Source of the DNA: Sphingomonadales bacterium
GTDB taxonomy: Bacteria > Pseudomonadota > Alphaproteobacteria > Sphingomonadales > Sphingomonadaceae
Length of the DNA: 54,215 nt
Assembly (NCBI GenBank): GCA_014763545.1
Contig: JACXVD010000021.1
Location: 1 to 54,215, forward strand
Direction: 5' to 3'
Within the stretch, counting starts at the first letter, position 1, and every line of letters begins with the position of its first letter. Below are positions 8,603 through 16,587 of the stretch, piece by piece. The notes beneath the pieces are model-generated. The model was not told where the DNA came from and ran no database searches. It saw nothing but the letters and a program-made list of their open reading frames with translations. The position numbers and the translations under genes are program-made.

Positions 8603-9831
8603 CAGGTTTCCGTATCCAGCGCCGCAAAGGCAGCTTCGAGGTCGGCGATCAGGTCGGCAGGATCTTCGAGGCCGATCGATAGACGAACGCCCAGCCGATC
8701 CTCCTTGTTCCATCCGGCGGGCGGCCAGGCGGTGCTGGTGCGGATCGGAGCGGGGTCGAACGGGATCGCCAGGCTCTCGAAACCACCCCAGCTGTAACCG
8801 ATGCCGAACAGCTGCAAGCCGTCGATCAGGCGAGCCCGCGCATCCGCGTCCCGCCCCTTCAGCACGAAGCTGAAAAGGCCGCAGCCGCCCGAAAAATCGC
8901 GAGTCCACAATTCATGCCCCGGCGCGCCCGGCAGCATCGGGCACAGGACATGCGCCACCTCGTCGCGCGACTGCAGCCAGTTCGCGATTTCCAGCGCGGC
9001 GGCTGTGGTCTGGCGCAGGCGCAGCCCCATGGTCCGCAGCCCCCGCAGCGCGAGCGAGGCGTCGTCGGGCGAGACGACATGGCCCAGCGCCTGCGCGGTG
9101 TGGCGCAGCTTGCAATACAACTCCTCACCCGCAGAGGCGCTGCCCATCAACAGGTCGGAATGGCCGCCGACATGCTTGGTCAGCGCCATGATCGCAATGT
9201 CGCAGCCATGCTGCAGCGCCGGGAAGCCCAGCGCACTGGCCCAGGTGTTGTCCACCAGGCTCACCGCGCCATGTTCGCGCGCGATCGCCGCCAATGCAGG
9301 TGTGTCGCATACTTCCATGGTCAGGCTGCCCGGGCTTTCGAGCAATACCGCGCGCGTCCGCTCGCAGAAAGCCGCGCGATAGGCGTCCACATCGAGCGGG
9401 TCGAAAAAGCGCGTGTCCACACCCATCCGGCGCAGCATGCCCGTGGCGGTCGCGCGGCTGGGTTCATAGGCATTGTCGCTCACCAGCAGCACGTCGCCCG
9501 GTTCGACCACCGCCAGCAGCGCGCCGACGATGGCCGCGAGCCCGCTGGGGTAAAGCACCGTGCCGAAGGCACCGGGTTCGAGATCGGTCAGCGCCTCTGC
9601 CAGTGCCCATTGCGTGGGCGAACCGCGCCGCCCGTAGAAAAACCGCCCGTCCTGATTATGCCGCGGCCCTTCGCGATGGGCCGCCATGTCGGGGTAAAGG
9701 TGAGTGCTGGCGCGCCACACCGGCGGGCTGGCGACCGCGCCGGGATGGTCGGGCGTGCCGGTCCATTCCGCGCGGCGACCGCCCGTGGCGAGCAGCGTGT
9801 CGGGTCGGCAATCCTTGCTCCGCTTCACCAT
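8602..9831 (-). CDS. metC: Cystathionine beta-lyase-like PLP enzyme (Cys/Met metabolism)
   Basis: A 409-aa fold-type I PLP enzyme of the Cys/Met metabolism family. The PLP lysine is Lys219 in ALTKHVGGHSDLLMG, the Asp of SLVDNTWAS (194) contacts the pyridine nitrogen, and YGRRGSPT is at 66-73. The motif set and length fit cystathionine beta-lyase, which cleaves cystathionine to homocysteine. A gamma-lyase or other beta-lyase activity cannot be excluded. The ATG at 9831 lies 2 bp after the sseA stop, so the two sulfur genes are coupled. Upstream in-frame sequence to 9882 is sseA read out of frame. Confidence 0.85.
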   Translation of the reverse strand: MVKRSKDCRPDTLLATGGRRAEWTGTPDHPGAVASPPVWRASTHLYPDMAAHREGPRHNQDGRFFYGRRGSPTQWALAEALTDLEPGAFGTVLYPSGLAAIVGALLAVVEPGDVLLVSDNAYEPSRATATGMLRRMGVDTRFFDPLDVDAYRAAFCERTRAVLLESPGSLTMEVCDTPALAAIAREHGAVSLVDNTWASALGFPALQHGCDIAIMALTKHVGGHSDLLMGSASAGEELYCKLRHTAQALGHVVSPDDASLALRGLRTMGLRLRQTTAAALEIANWLQSRDEVAHVLCPMLPGAPGHELWTRDFSGGCGLFSFVLKGRDADARARLIDGLQLFGIGYSWGGFESLAIPFDPAPIRTSTAWPPAGWNKEDRLGVRLSIGLEDPADLIADLEAAFAALDTET

Positions 9832-9833
9832 CG

Positions 9834-10682
9834 TCAGCGCGCCGCCCCCGTTTCCTTCGGTGTCGCGGGATCGGCGCCCCATTCGCTCCAGCTGCCATCA
9901 TACAGCTCGCCATGATCGTGGCCGAGCCGATGCATGGCGAACAGCAGCACGCAGGCGGTCACCCCGCTGCCACAGCTCGCGATGACCGGACCGGCCAGGT
10001 CGACCCCGGCATCGGCGAAGGCTTCCGCCAGTCCGGTCTCATCCTTGAAGGTCCCGTCCGCTTCGAAAACATCGGCGAAGAACAAATTGCGCGCGCCGGG
10101 GATATGCCCGCCGGGCAGGCCATGCACCGTGTCGGGCGTATCCGCCACGAAGCGTTCGGCATTGCGCGCATCGACGACCTGCGCGGCGTTGCTGTCGATA
10201 TTGGCGAGCATGTCCGCCTTGGTCCGCACGCCGGAGCGGTCTTCATTCGGTGCGGCGTAGCCGCAGCCGTCGCAGGCGCTTTCGCCGCTTTCCAAGGCGC
10301 GGCCTTCGGCGCGCCACTTGCCCAGCCCGCCATCGAGGATCGCGACTTGCGGGTGGCCGAACAGGCGGAACATGTACCACGCGCGAGCCGAGGTCTTCAC
10401 CGCGCTATCGTCATACACCACCACGCGGGTTTGCGGTGCGATCCCCAGGCTCGCCATCCGTTCGGAAAATTGCGCCGCCGTGGGCAGTGCGTTGGGCACC
10501 GGGCTGCCGGTATCCTTCAGGCTCGGCAGGTCGAGATAGCGCGCGCCCGGAATATGCCCCGCGACAAATTCCGCGCGCGGATCGCGCCCGGCGTTGGGCA
10601 GGTGGGCGGAGGCGTCGATGACGACAAGATCGGGCGATCCCAGCTCGGCAGCGAGCCAGTCGGTAGAAACGAGGCTGTCCAT
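9834..10682 (-). CDS. sseA: 3-mercaptopyruvate sulfurtransferase
   Basis: Two-domain rhodanese, 282 aa, that moves sulfur from 3-mercaptopyruvate to a thiol acceptor. The N-terminal inactive rhodanese domain (about 1-130) has ASAHLP, AGHIPGARYLD and YDDS. The C-terminal domain holds the catalytic Cys237 in CGSGVTA, the loop sequence that marks mercaptopyruvate rather than thiosulfate sulfurtransferases. It is followed directly by the metC-like gene. Twenty-seven bp separate it from the gene upstream on the same strand, so one transcript is likely. Confidence 0.92.
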   Translation of the reverse strand: MDSLVSTDWLAAELGSPDLVVIDASAHLPNAGRDPRAEFVAGHIPGARYLDLPSLKDTGSPVPNALPTAAQFSERMASLGIAPQTRVVVYDDSAVKTSARAWYMFRLFGHPQVAILDGGLGKWRAEGRALESGESACDGCGYAAPNEDRSGVRTKADMLANIDSNAAQVVDARNAERFVADTPDTVHGLPGGHIPGARNLFFADVFEADGTFKDETGLAEAFADAGVDLAGPVIASCGSGVTACVLLFAMHRLGHDHGELYDGSWSEWGADPATPKETGAAR

Positions 10683-10709
10683 GGCCCATCGGTAGCCAAG
10701 GCGGCGGCG

Positions 10710-11939
10710 CTAGTCGAGCGGCTTGACCCCGAGATCGTGATAGGCCTGCGGCTGTTCGTCGAGCCGGAACGGCAGCAACCGTGTGCCGATCACTTCGGGC
10801 AGGCGCCCGAGCACGAAGGTGCGGGAGAAAGGTTGCGTCCCTTCACCCGTACCGCGCCAGCGGATCAGCGGCACCAGCAGCGGCACGCGGCCCTGCATCA
10901 GCGGTTCGACCCCGGCCAGCGGCATGGTGAGCTGGCCTTTGAGTTCGCACGTTTCGCCGGGCGCCAGTTCTTCGATCTCGTGGACCTGCGAGGCGGGCAG
11001 TGCGTCTTCGGGCGGCACACCGCCGTCACCGGCGGATTTATGGCCCGATACCAGTTCGCCGCCCAGCCGCAGGTGCCGGATCGGCTGGCCGCCGCGGTTG
11101 GTGACATGGATCGTGTAGCCGAGCCGCAGATTGAGCATGCTGCGGGTAAAGGTGACCGTCGCGATTTCCACCAGCGGCGCAAGCGCCGCCATTGTCGCGG
11201 GTTCACGAGCGGTAGGAGCCGGGGGCTGCGCCGCAGCCGGCAGGGGCGGTACGGTTGCGGTCGGCGCCGGTTCTTCTTCCGGCAGCGGTGTCGGCGTGAC
11301 CAGCGGCAGTTCGATCTGCGGCACTGCCGCATGCGCGGTCTCGCGCCGCCGCCACCACCATGCCCCCAATCCGCCGGCCAGCAGCACCAGCAGCCCGCCG
11401 CCGACGAGCCAGGGGAGGGGCAATGCGCTTTCCTCCGCCGCTGGCGAGGGTGCGGACATTGCTTCAGGCGGCGCGGGGAGTTCGGGCGATCCGCTCGGCA
11501 GGACGGGTTCGAGCTGCGGGATCGGCGTAGGCTCGATGGGCGACGGCTCGGTCTGCGTTGTCGTCGCCGGGGATGTCGCGACCGGCGCGGGCACGGGCGT
11601 AGATGTCGTGCGGGGCGCAGGCGTGCGGCTGGGCAGCGGGGTGGACGAAGCCCTCGGTACCGGAGTGGCCGCCGGGCTGGTGGTCGGGGTCGGCGTCGGG
11701 GTAGCCGATGGGCTGGGTTGGCCGGTGGCGATCGTGCGCGGGGCGCGCGGCACCACCGCGTCCGGATCGACCGGGCCTTGCGCGGTCGGCGTCGGCGATG
11801 CGCTGGGCGTGGGGCCGGGGGGGAGCTGGAAATCGCGCACCGATTGCGCTGCCAGCGGTGCGGCGGCCAAGGCCGCCAGTGCGGCGGGCAGCAGGGCGAT
11901 CAGGGGCAGGCGGGGTGTAATCTTCATCGGTCGGGCCAT
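10710..11939 (-). CDS. Pro/Thr-rich membrane-anchored protein, unknown function
   Basis: A 409-aa protein with four parts. A signal peptide covers about 1-32 (LPLIALLPAALAALAAAPLAAQS). A low-complexity Pro/Thr/Ser/Ala region covers about 33-165. One transmembrane helix lies at about 172-192 (LPWLVGGGLLVLLAGGLGAWWW, then RRRE). A C-terminal domain of some 165 residues after a second Pro-rich linker has beta-rich character (YTIHVTNRGGQPIRHLRLGG). With a cleaved signal and one helix the C-terminal domain would be cytoplasmic. The start may instead be the second ATG at 11927. I recognise no family. It leads the probable unit with sseA, metC and the MscS channel. Confidence 0.7.
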   Translation of the reverse strand: MARPMKITPRLPLIALLPAALAALAAAPLAAQSVRDFQLPPGPTPSASPTPTAQGPVDPDAVVPRAPRTIATGQPSPSATPTPTPTTSPAATPVPRASSTPLPSRTPAPRTTSTPVPAPVATSPATTTQTEPSPIEPTPIPQLEPVLPSGSPELPAPPEAMSAPSPAAEESALPLPWLVGGGLLVLLAGGLGAWWWRRRETAHAAVPQIELPLVTPTPLPEEEPAPTATVPPLPAAAQPPAPTAREPATMAALAPLVEIATVTFTRSMLNLRLGYTIHVTNRGGQPIRHLRLGGELVSGHKSAGDGGVPPEDALPASQVHEIEELAPGETCELKGQLTMPLAGVEPLMQGRVPLLVPLIRWRGTGEGTQPFSRTFVLGRLPEVIGTRLLPFRLDEQPQAYHDLGVKPLD

Positions 11940-12026
11940 TGGTGGGGGCCGCGCTGAATAGGCGGTGAATTCGCGGATTCCAACCGGGCGCTTGTGCTTC
12001 GCGCGCGATCGGGGCAGATGCGCGGC

Positions 12027-12485
12027 ATGTCCGACACACTCAAGCCCCTGCATCTCGGCCAGACGAGCGCGCTGCCCGCCAGCCCCGACGAGGCGCAGCT
12101 CGACTATGTGCCCAACCCGCGCAGCGGCGCGCTGTATCTGGTGCGGTTTGCAGCGCCGGAGTTCACTTCGCTCTGCCCGGTAACCGGCCAGCCCGATTTC
12201 GCCCATCTGGTGATCGACTATGCCCCCGGTGCGAGCATCGTCGAGAGCAAGAGCCTGAAGCTGTTCCTCGGTTCCTTCCGCAATCACGCGGGATTTCACG
12301 AGGATGTGACGGTGGGCATTGGCCAGCGGCTGTTCGGCGAAATGCAGCCGCGCTGGCTGCGCATCGGCGGATACTGGTATCCGCGCGGCGGCATCCCGAT
12401 CGACGTATTCTGGCAGAGCGGCCCCGCGCCCGAGGGCCTGTGGGTGCCCGACCAGGGCGTTGCCCCCTATCGCGGGCGCGGCTGA
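12027..12485 (+). CDS. queF: NADPH-dependent 7-cyano-7-deazaguanine reductase
   Basis: Reduces preQ0 to preQ1 in queuosine tRNA modification. The 152-aa length is that of the unimodular, short QueF type. The catalytic Cys50 lies in [13 protein letters not shown] with the proton-donor Asp57, and the family signature ESKSLKLF is at 73-80, followed by FRNHAGFHE. The ATG at 12027 (MSDTLKP) is preferred over the in-frame codon at 11994, which adds 11 basic residues. It is divergent from the Pro-rich protein gene and converges on the PilZ gene with a 4-bp gap. Confidence 0.95.
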   Translation: MSDTLKPLHLGQTSALPASPDEAQLDYVPNPRSGALYLVRFAAPEFTSLCPVTGQPDFAHLVIDYAPGASIVESKSLKLFLGSFRNHAGFHEDVTVGIGQRLFGEMQPRWLRIGGYWYPRGGIPIDVFWQSGPAPEGLWVPDQGVAPYRGRG

Positions 12486-12489
12486 GCGA

Positions 12490-12828
12490 TCACAGATCCT
12501 TCAGCGTGCGCGCCTGTGTGCGGTTGCGCTCGTCCAGCGTGGCACGGATATGCTCGAATACCGGCCCGTAAAGCTGGCTGGCAAATTGCACGCCGACGAC
12601 GTGGTTCACACACCAGCGGACCGTGGCGACGATCGGCCCGATCGGGCCGATGCGGATCGTGATCTCGCTGCCGGCCTCGAGCGTACCGAAGCGATCATAG
12701 AAGCGGCAGCCGCTTTCCGAAATGTCGAGGATGCGCACATCGCGGGCGACACCGGTACCGTATCGGTAGCGGCCTTCCACCTCGATCAGGTGGCGGTGTT
12801 CGTGTCGCTCGTCCCTGTCCTGCGCCAT
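12490..12828 (-). CDS. PilZ domain protein
   Basis: A 112-aa single-domain PilZ protein. The first c-di-GMP contact region is present as an Arg/His cluster (RHEHRH, RxxxR spacing) near residues 8-13, and the second as DISESG (D/NxSxxG) near 36-41. Both are needed for nucleotide binding, so a functional c-di-GMP receptor is plausible. It lies 1 kb from the start of the Tad pilus locus, which fits a role in surface attachment, but the link is only positional. Confidence 0.85.
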   Translation of the reverse strand: MAQDRDERHEHRHLIEVEGRYRYGTGVARDVRILDISESGCRFYDRFGTLEAGSEITIRIGPIGPIVATVRWCVNHVVGVQFASQLYGPVFEHIRATLDERNRTQARTLKDL

Positions 12829-12898
12829 GTCGAAGGGTTCTTCACCTTTGCGAGGTCGTACGAAACCGGCTCTGTGGCTGCCCCGACCAGGCCCCCGG

Positions 12899-13819
12899 TC
12901 AGGCGGGCGTGCGGAAGCGGTAGGTCACGTTGACCCGCCGCGAAAGCAGGAGGTAGGGCATCCACACCACGATGCTGATCAGCACCTTGGTGACGTTGCC
13001 GGTCAGCAAATCGGTGAGCGGCGCAACCACGCCGGGCGGAATGTCGGAAACCTGCGCGAAGCGTTCGGCAATCACCAGCTGCATCATGATGTCGATGCTC
13101 CAGGCGAACAGCAGCATGCGCGGGAACAGCGGAATGCTGCGCAAGGCCATGACGAAGGCCGCCATGTAGAAGAAGCTGGCGATGACCACATCGGCAGACA
13201 TGGTGACGAACAGCGTCATGCCCCAATCGGGCGCGTGCGCGCTCATCGCGGGCACCGCGAGGAAGAATTCGCCCGTGCGTACCACGACGTTGAGCAGCAG
13301 GCCGATCAGCAGCGAAGCGAGGAAGCCCGCAGGCCCGAAATAACTATCCTGCCGGGCGCTGTCTTCGCTCACCTTGTTCCAGCGACCATAGAAGGACAGG
13401 TGGAAATCGAGCCGCTTGCGTGAATATTTGTCGCCATAGGCATCGGTTGCGATCAGATATCCGGCAATCGGCGCCACGATGATCGCACTATAGGCGATCA
13501 GGATCGGCTTGGCATCGGCGAGGCTGTGGATCGCCACCGCGGGAAACGCCAGCTTGAGCAGGGCCAGCGGGACGACGAACAACAGCCAGCCAATGGCCAC
13601 CCAAGCCATGCGATTGGACAAGAAGACCGGGATCGCCTTGCTGCGCGCGACAAGAGTATCGCGATAACGCACGACAGCGGACAGCAGCATTTCACTTGCG
13701 CTATTCATGGAAGCCATTCTCCATGAACCGGATTCCGCCGCAGTCGTTCCTTCCATGTCAGGAATCGCCGAATCAGCAGCTTGCTTCAGGCTATCATAAA
13801 CGGGGATGTAGCGTCGCAT
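12899..13819 (-). CDS. Multi-pass membrane protein, DUF2569-like
   Basis: A 306-aa inner-membrane protein. About 65 soluble N-terminal residues precede helices near 70-95, 105-125, 160-185, 195-225, 230-250 and 275-295. The C-terminal pattern WMPYLLLSRRVNVTYRF resembles the end of DUF2569 proteins (WxPY..SKRVxxTF), but the assignment is tentative. The ATG at 13819 has an AGGGA eight bases upstream. A GTG at 13849 and an internal ATG (MASMNSA) are alternatives. It is divergent from flp. No function can be inferred. Confidence 0.65.
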   Translation of the reverse strand: MRRYIPVYDSLKQAADSAIPDMEGTTAAESGSWRMASMNSASEMLLSAVVRYRDTLVARSKAIPVFLSNRMAWVAIGWLLFVVPLALLKLAFPAVAIHSLADAKPILIAYSAIIVAPIAGYLIATDAYGDKYSRKRLDFHLSFYGRWNKVSEDSARQDSYFGPAGFLASLLIGLLLNVVVRTGEFFLAVPAMSAHAPDWGMTLFVTMSADVVIASFFYMAAFVMALRSIPLFPRMLLFAWSIDIMMQLVIAERFAQVSDIPPGVVAPLTDLLTGNVTKVLISIVVWMPYLLLSRRVNVTYRFRTPA

Positions 13820-13852
13820 ATTTACAATCCCTAATGCTGCCTTAACCACCGA

Positions 13853-13939
13853 TTTTTACCTTTGAACAAATCAAGTTGTTGCAAAAAAAGGTAAAAAATT
13901 AGTTATCTAATTTCATTTGACGAGTTAGCTGACTCAGCT
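13853..13939. promoter_or_regulatory. AT-rich leader of flp with three inverted repeats
   Basis: The gap between the membrane protein gene and flp is far richer in A/T than its surroundings and holds three inverted repeats. The first has 11-bp arms TTTTTACCTTT (13853-13863) and AAAGGTAAAAA (13887-13897), with an inner AACAA/TTGTT pair. The second is AAATTAG-TTAT-CTAATTT (13896-13913). The third is AGCTGA-C-TCAGCT (13927-13939). They may be operator sites, or mRNA structure upstream of the pilin start. A possible -35/-10 pair is TTGCAA (13879) and TTATCT (13903) with 18 bp between, which is weak. Confidence 0.55.
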
Positions 13940-13965
13940 GACAATTTAGGCGGTTCAGGAGAAAC

Positions 13966-14190
13966 CTGACTCTGATTAAGAACTTCCTGGCTGACGAAAG
14001 CGGTGCTTCGGCGGCTGAATATGCCCTGATCCTGGCGGTCGTGGGTGTCGCCATCGGCGGCGCTGCGCTGCTGCTTGCCGGTGAAATCGGCACTGCGATC
14101 ACTGAATCGGCCACGCGTGTGAATGACTGCGCCGAAGCAGCCAAGACCAACGCAACGTCGGGCACCTGCGTGAAGCCCGCCGCGCTGTAA
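13966..14190 (+). CDS. flp: Flp family type IVb major pilin, apparent CTG start
   Basis: Small pilin that polymerises into the Tad pilus. The 74-residue reading has a short basic leader and then the prepilin motif ESG-ASAAEY. Cleavage by CpaA would fall after Gly13, with Glu at +5 and Tyr at +6, followed by a hydrophobic helix (ALILAVVGVAIGGAALLLAG). Two C-terminal Cys could form a disulfide. Between the in-frame TGA at 13939 and the pilin motif there is no ATG, GTG or TTG. CTG at 13966 follows AGGAG (13957-13961) by 4 nt; CTG 13972 and ATT 13975 are alternatives. Gene-finders that need a standard start would miss it. Confidence 0.88.
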   Translation: MTLIKNFLADESGASAAEYALILAVVGVAIGGAALLLAGEIGTAITESATRVNDCAEAAKTNATSGTCVKPAAL

Positions 14191-14203
14191 CAGGCAAGGA
14201 ATA

Positions 14204-14238
14204 TCCGCCCCGGCGCTGAACCGCCGGGGCGGAATTTT
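14204..14238 (+). terminator. Strong hairpin terminator between flp and cpaB
   Basis: TCCGCCCCGGCG (14204-14215) pairs perfectly with CGCCGGGGCGGA (14222-14233) over 12 bp with a 6-nt loop, followed by ATTTTAT. It lies 14 nt after the flp stop. Partial read-through would give high pilin and lower assembly-protein expression, as is common in tad loci. Confidence 0.85.
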
Positions 14239-14267
14239 ATGTTGCTGGCGTGGCCCGGGGGGGCGTG

Positions 14268-15176
14268 ATGCAAAATCGCAATCTAATTATTTTCCTCGTC
14301 TCGCTCTTCGTCGCGGGTATCGCGGTGTTGCTGGTCAACTCGTACCTGTCGGGAGTCGAAAAGAAGGCAGAGGTGCAGGCAGAGCAGCAGAAGCTCAGCC
14401 GCATTGCCGTCGCCACGCAGCCCTTGCAGTTCGGCGACAAGCTGACGCCTGAAAATGTGCGTCTCCAGAATTTTCCCGCCGCTTCGGTGCCGCAGGGCGC
14501 GTTCCATTCGATGGAAGACGTGCTCAAGGACGGCCGCGTGGCGCTGCGCCCGCTGGTGCCGGGCGAACCGATCCTGGCCGACAAGGTCAGCGGAACGGAC
14601 GGGCGAGCGGTCCTGTCCGCCAATCTGCCCAACGGCATGCGCGCGGTTTCCGTGCCCGTCTCCGCGATCACCGGCGTTTCCGGCTTCGTTCGCCCCGGTG
14701 ATACGGTCGATGTGCTGTTGACCCGCCAGATCCCCGGCGAAGGCGCCAGGGGCGACGATCTGATGACCGACGTCATCCTCGAACGGGTCCAGGTGCTGGC
14801 GATCGACCAGGTGGCGAGCGAGCAGGCGACCGAGCCGAAGGTCGGCCAGACAGCAGTGCTGCAGGTCAATCTGGCCGATGCGCAGCGGCTGGCGATCGCA
14901 TCGAAGATCGGTACGCTCAGCCTCGCGCTGCGCAATGTCGAAACCGACGAGGAGGGCGCGGTCCGCACGGTGACCGCGCGCGATCTCGGCCAGGGCGGAT
15001 ATATCCGCCGCCGGGCGATCCCGGTGCGGCGCGAACCGCAATATGCCCAGGCCAGCATGCCGGTTGCCACCGCACCTGCGGGTCAGCTGGCACCGCAGCC
15101 CTCGGGCCCGTCGATGACCATTTTTCGCGGAACCGAAAGCGAAGATTACCCTGTCGGTAAATTGGGGGGGAGGTAA
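14268..15176 (+). CDS. cpaB: Flp pilus assembly protein CpaB (RcpC)
   Basis: Periplasm-facing Tad assembly protein of 302 aa that works with the CpaC secretin. An N-terminal membrane anchor (NLIIFLVSLFVAGIAVLLVNSYL) spans about 4-26. Then comes an SAF domain (VATQPLQFGDKLTPENVRLQNFP) at about 47-110 and the RcpC-type domain with VSVPVSAITGVSGFVRPGDTVDVLL near 130-155. The ATG at 14268 follows a G-rich stretch; a GTG at 14250 is an alternative. cpaC starts 4 bp after the stop. Confidence 0.92.
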   Translation: MQNRNLIIFLVSLFVAGIAVLLVNSYLSGVEKKAEVQAEQQKLSRIAVATQPLQFGDKLTPENVRLQNFPAASVPQGAFHSMEDVLKDGRVALRPLVPGEPILADKVSGTDGRAVLSANLPNGMRAVSVPVSAITGVSGFVRPGDTVDVLLTRQIPGEGARGDDLMTDVILERVQVLAIDQVASEQATEPKVGQTAVLQVNLADAQRLAIASKIGTLSLALRNVETDEEGAVRTVTARDLGQGGYIRRRAIPVRREPQYAQASMPVATAPAGQLAPQPSGPSMTIFRGTESEDYPVGKLGGR

Positions 15177-15180
15177 GACC

Positions 15181-16587
15181 ATGAGCCGTTCCATCGCGGC
15201 TGCGGTCGCATTCGCGCTCGCCACTGCGGCAGTGCCCGGCGCACTCCACGCGCAGGCGGCCAGCGGTTACGATATCCATGCCGGCGAGCTGGAAATCCCG
15301 ATCAACAAGAGCCAGATCCTCACCGCCGATCGCCCGATCGACCGGGCGATGATCGGCAACGACCAGATCGCCGATGTCCTGCCGGTATCCGAACGGTCGG
15401 TCTATGTGCTGGGCAAGGCGATGGGCACCACCAGCCTGACGCTCTACGACCGGTCCAACCGCGTGATCGCGGTGATGGATATTTCGGTCGGCCCCGATGC
15501 CGATGCGGTGCGCAGCCAGTTCGAACAGATGCTGCCCGGCGAACCGGTCGAAGTCCGGCTGGCCAATGGCAAGCTGATGCTGACCGGCATGGTCAGCGAC
15601 CCCGGAGCCGCCGACCGCGCGGCGCGGATCGCTACCGCCTATGCCGGGGACAATGTCGTCAACCTGATTTCGGTGGGCGGCAGCCAGCAGGTGATGCTGG
15701 AAGTGCGCTTTGCCGAAGTCGATCGCAATGTCGGCGAACAGCTCGGCGTCAGCGGGTTCGGCATGTCGAACAGCGGCAAGTTCCGCTCCGCGACCGGCAA
15801 TGGCGCGTCGATCATCGGCGGCGAGGACGGCACCTCGGTGCTGGGCATCGACCCGGTGCTCGATTCCTTCGGCGTGCTCAGCGCGCTGTTCAGCATCGGC
15901 GACGTCAATGTCGAGGCATTGCTCGACACGCTGGAGCGCAAGGGCCTGTCGAAGACGCTGGCCGAGCCCACGCTGGTGGCGCTTTCGGGCGAGAAGGCGT
16001 CCTTCCTTGCAGGCGGCGAATTCCCGATCCCGGTCGCGCAATCGGGCACGGCGGGCGGCAACACTGCGATCACCATCCAGTTCAAGCCCTTCGGCGTCAG
16101 CCTGGGCTTCACCCCCACCGTGCTGGGCGACGGGGTGATCAACATGATCGTGGAGCCCGAAGTCAGCTCGATCGATCCTTCGGCCTCGGTGACCGTCAAC
16201 GGCCTCACCGTGCCGGGCCTGCAGACCCGCCGCGCCAGCACCACGCTGGAAATGCGCGACGGTGAAAGCTTCGCCCTCGCCGGCCTGATCCGGTCGGATT
16301 ACAAGACGACGATCCAGCAATTGCCACTGCTCGGCTCGATCCCGATCCTGGGTGCGCTGTTCCGCTCGACCCGCTTCCAGAAGGGCGAGACGGAGCTGCT
16401 GATCATCGTCACCCCGCATCTGGTGAAGCCGATCCGGCCCGACCAGGTGCGCCTGCCGACCGACCGCGTGGCGGACCCGGACGTGATGGATACCCTGCTC
16501 AACGGCGATGATTACCAGCCGCGCAAGCTGGCGCCTGCCGCACCGGCGGCACCTGCAGCGGACAAGGGAGGCGACTATGAATATTGA
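15181..16587 (+). CDS. cpaC: Type II/III secretion-like secretin CpaC (RcpA), Tad outer-membrane channel
   Basis: Outer-membrane secretin that forms the pore for the Tad pilus. The 468-aa protein has a signal peptide (MSRSIAAAVAFALATAAVPGALHA), an N-terminal pilus-secretin domain (SQILTADRPIDRAMIGN, about 42-60), a BON-like middle domain, and the secretin core with VMLEVRFAEVDRNVGEQLG near 170 and the ETELLIIVTPHLVKP motif near 402. The last residues overlap the start of the small lipoprotein gene by 11 bp. Confidence 0.93.
   Translation: MSRSIAAAVAFALATAAVPGALHAQAASGYDIHAGELEIPINKSQILTADRPIDRAMIGNDQIADVLPVSERSVYVLGKAMGTTSLTLYDRSNRVIAVMDISVGPDADAVRSQFEQMLPGEPVEVRLANGKLMLTGMVSDPGAADRAARIATAYAGDNVVNLISVGGSQQVMLEVRFAEVDRNVGEQLGVSGFGMSNSGKFRSATGNGASIIGGEDGTSVLGIDPVLDSFGVLSALFSIGDVNVEALLDTLERKGLSKTLAEPTLVALSGEKASFLAGGEFPIPVAQSGTAGGNTAITIQFKPFGVSLGFTPTVLGDGVINMIVEPEVSSIDPSASVTVNGLTVPGLQTRRASTTLEMRDGESFALAGLIRSDYKTTIQQLPLLGSIPILGALFRSTRFQKGETELLIIVTPHLVKPIRPDQVRLPTDRVADPDVMDTLLNGDDYQPRKLAPAAPAAPAADKGGDYEY

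Noticed and set aside
6983-8797. 604-codon open frame on the plus strand
   Set aside because: It is antisense to cobA and the MscS gene, both of which have strong family motifs.
9294-11957. 887-codon open frame on the plus strand
   Set aside because: It is antisense to the metC-like gene, sseA and the Pro-rich protein gene, with low-complexity Arg/Gly/Ser content.
13842-13856. Possible CtrA binding site upstream of flp
   Set aside because: The match is TTAA-N7-TTTT, two bases short of TTAA-N7-TTAA, in a very A/T-rich stretch where such half-sites arise by chance. It is kept only as a remark in the leader finding.
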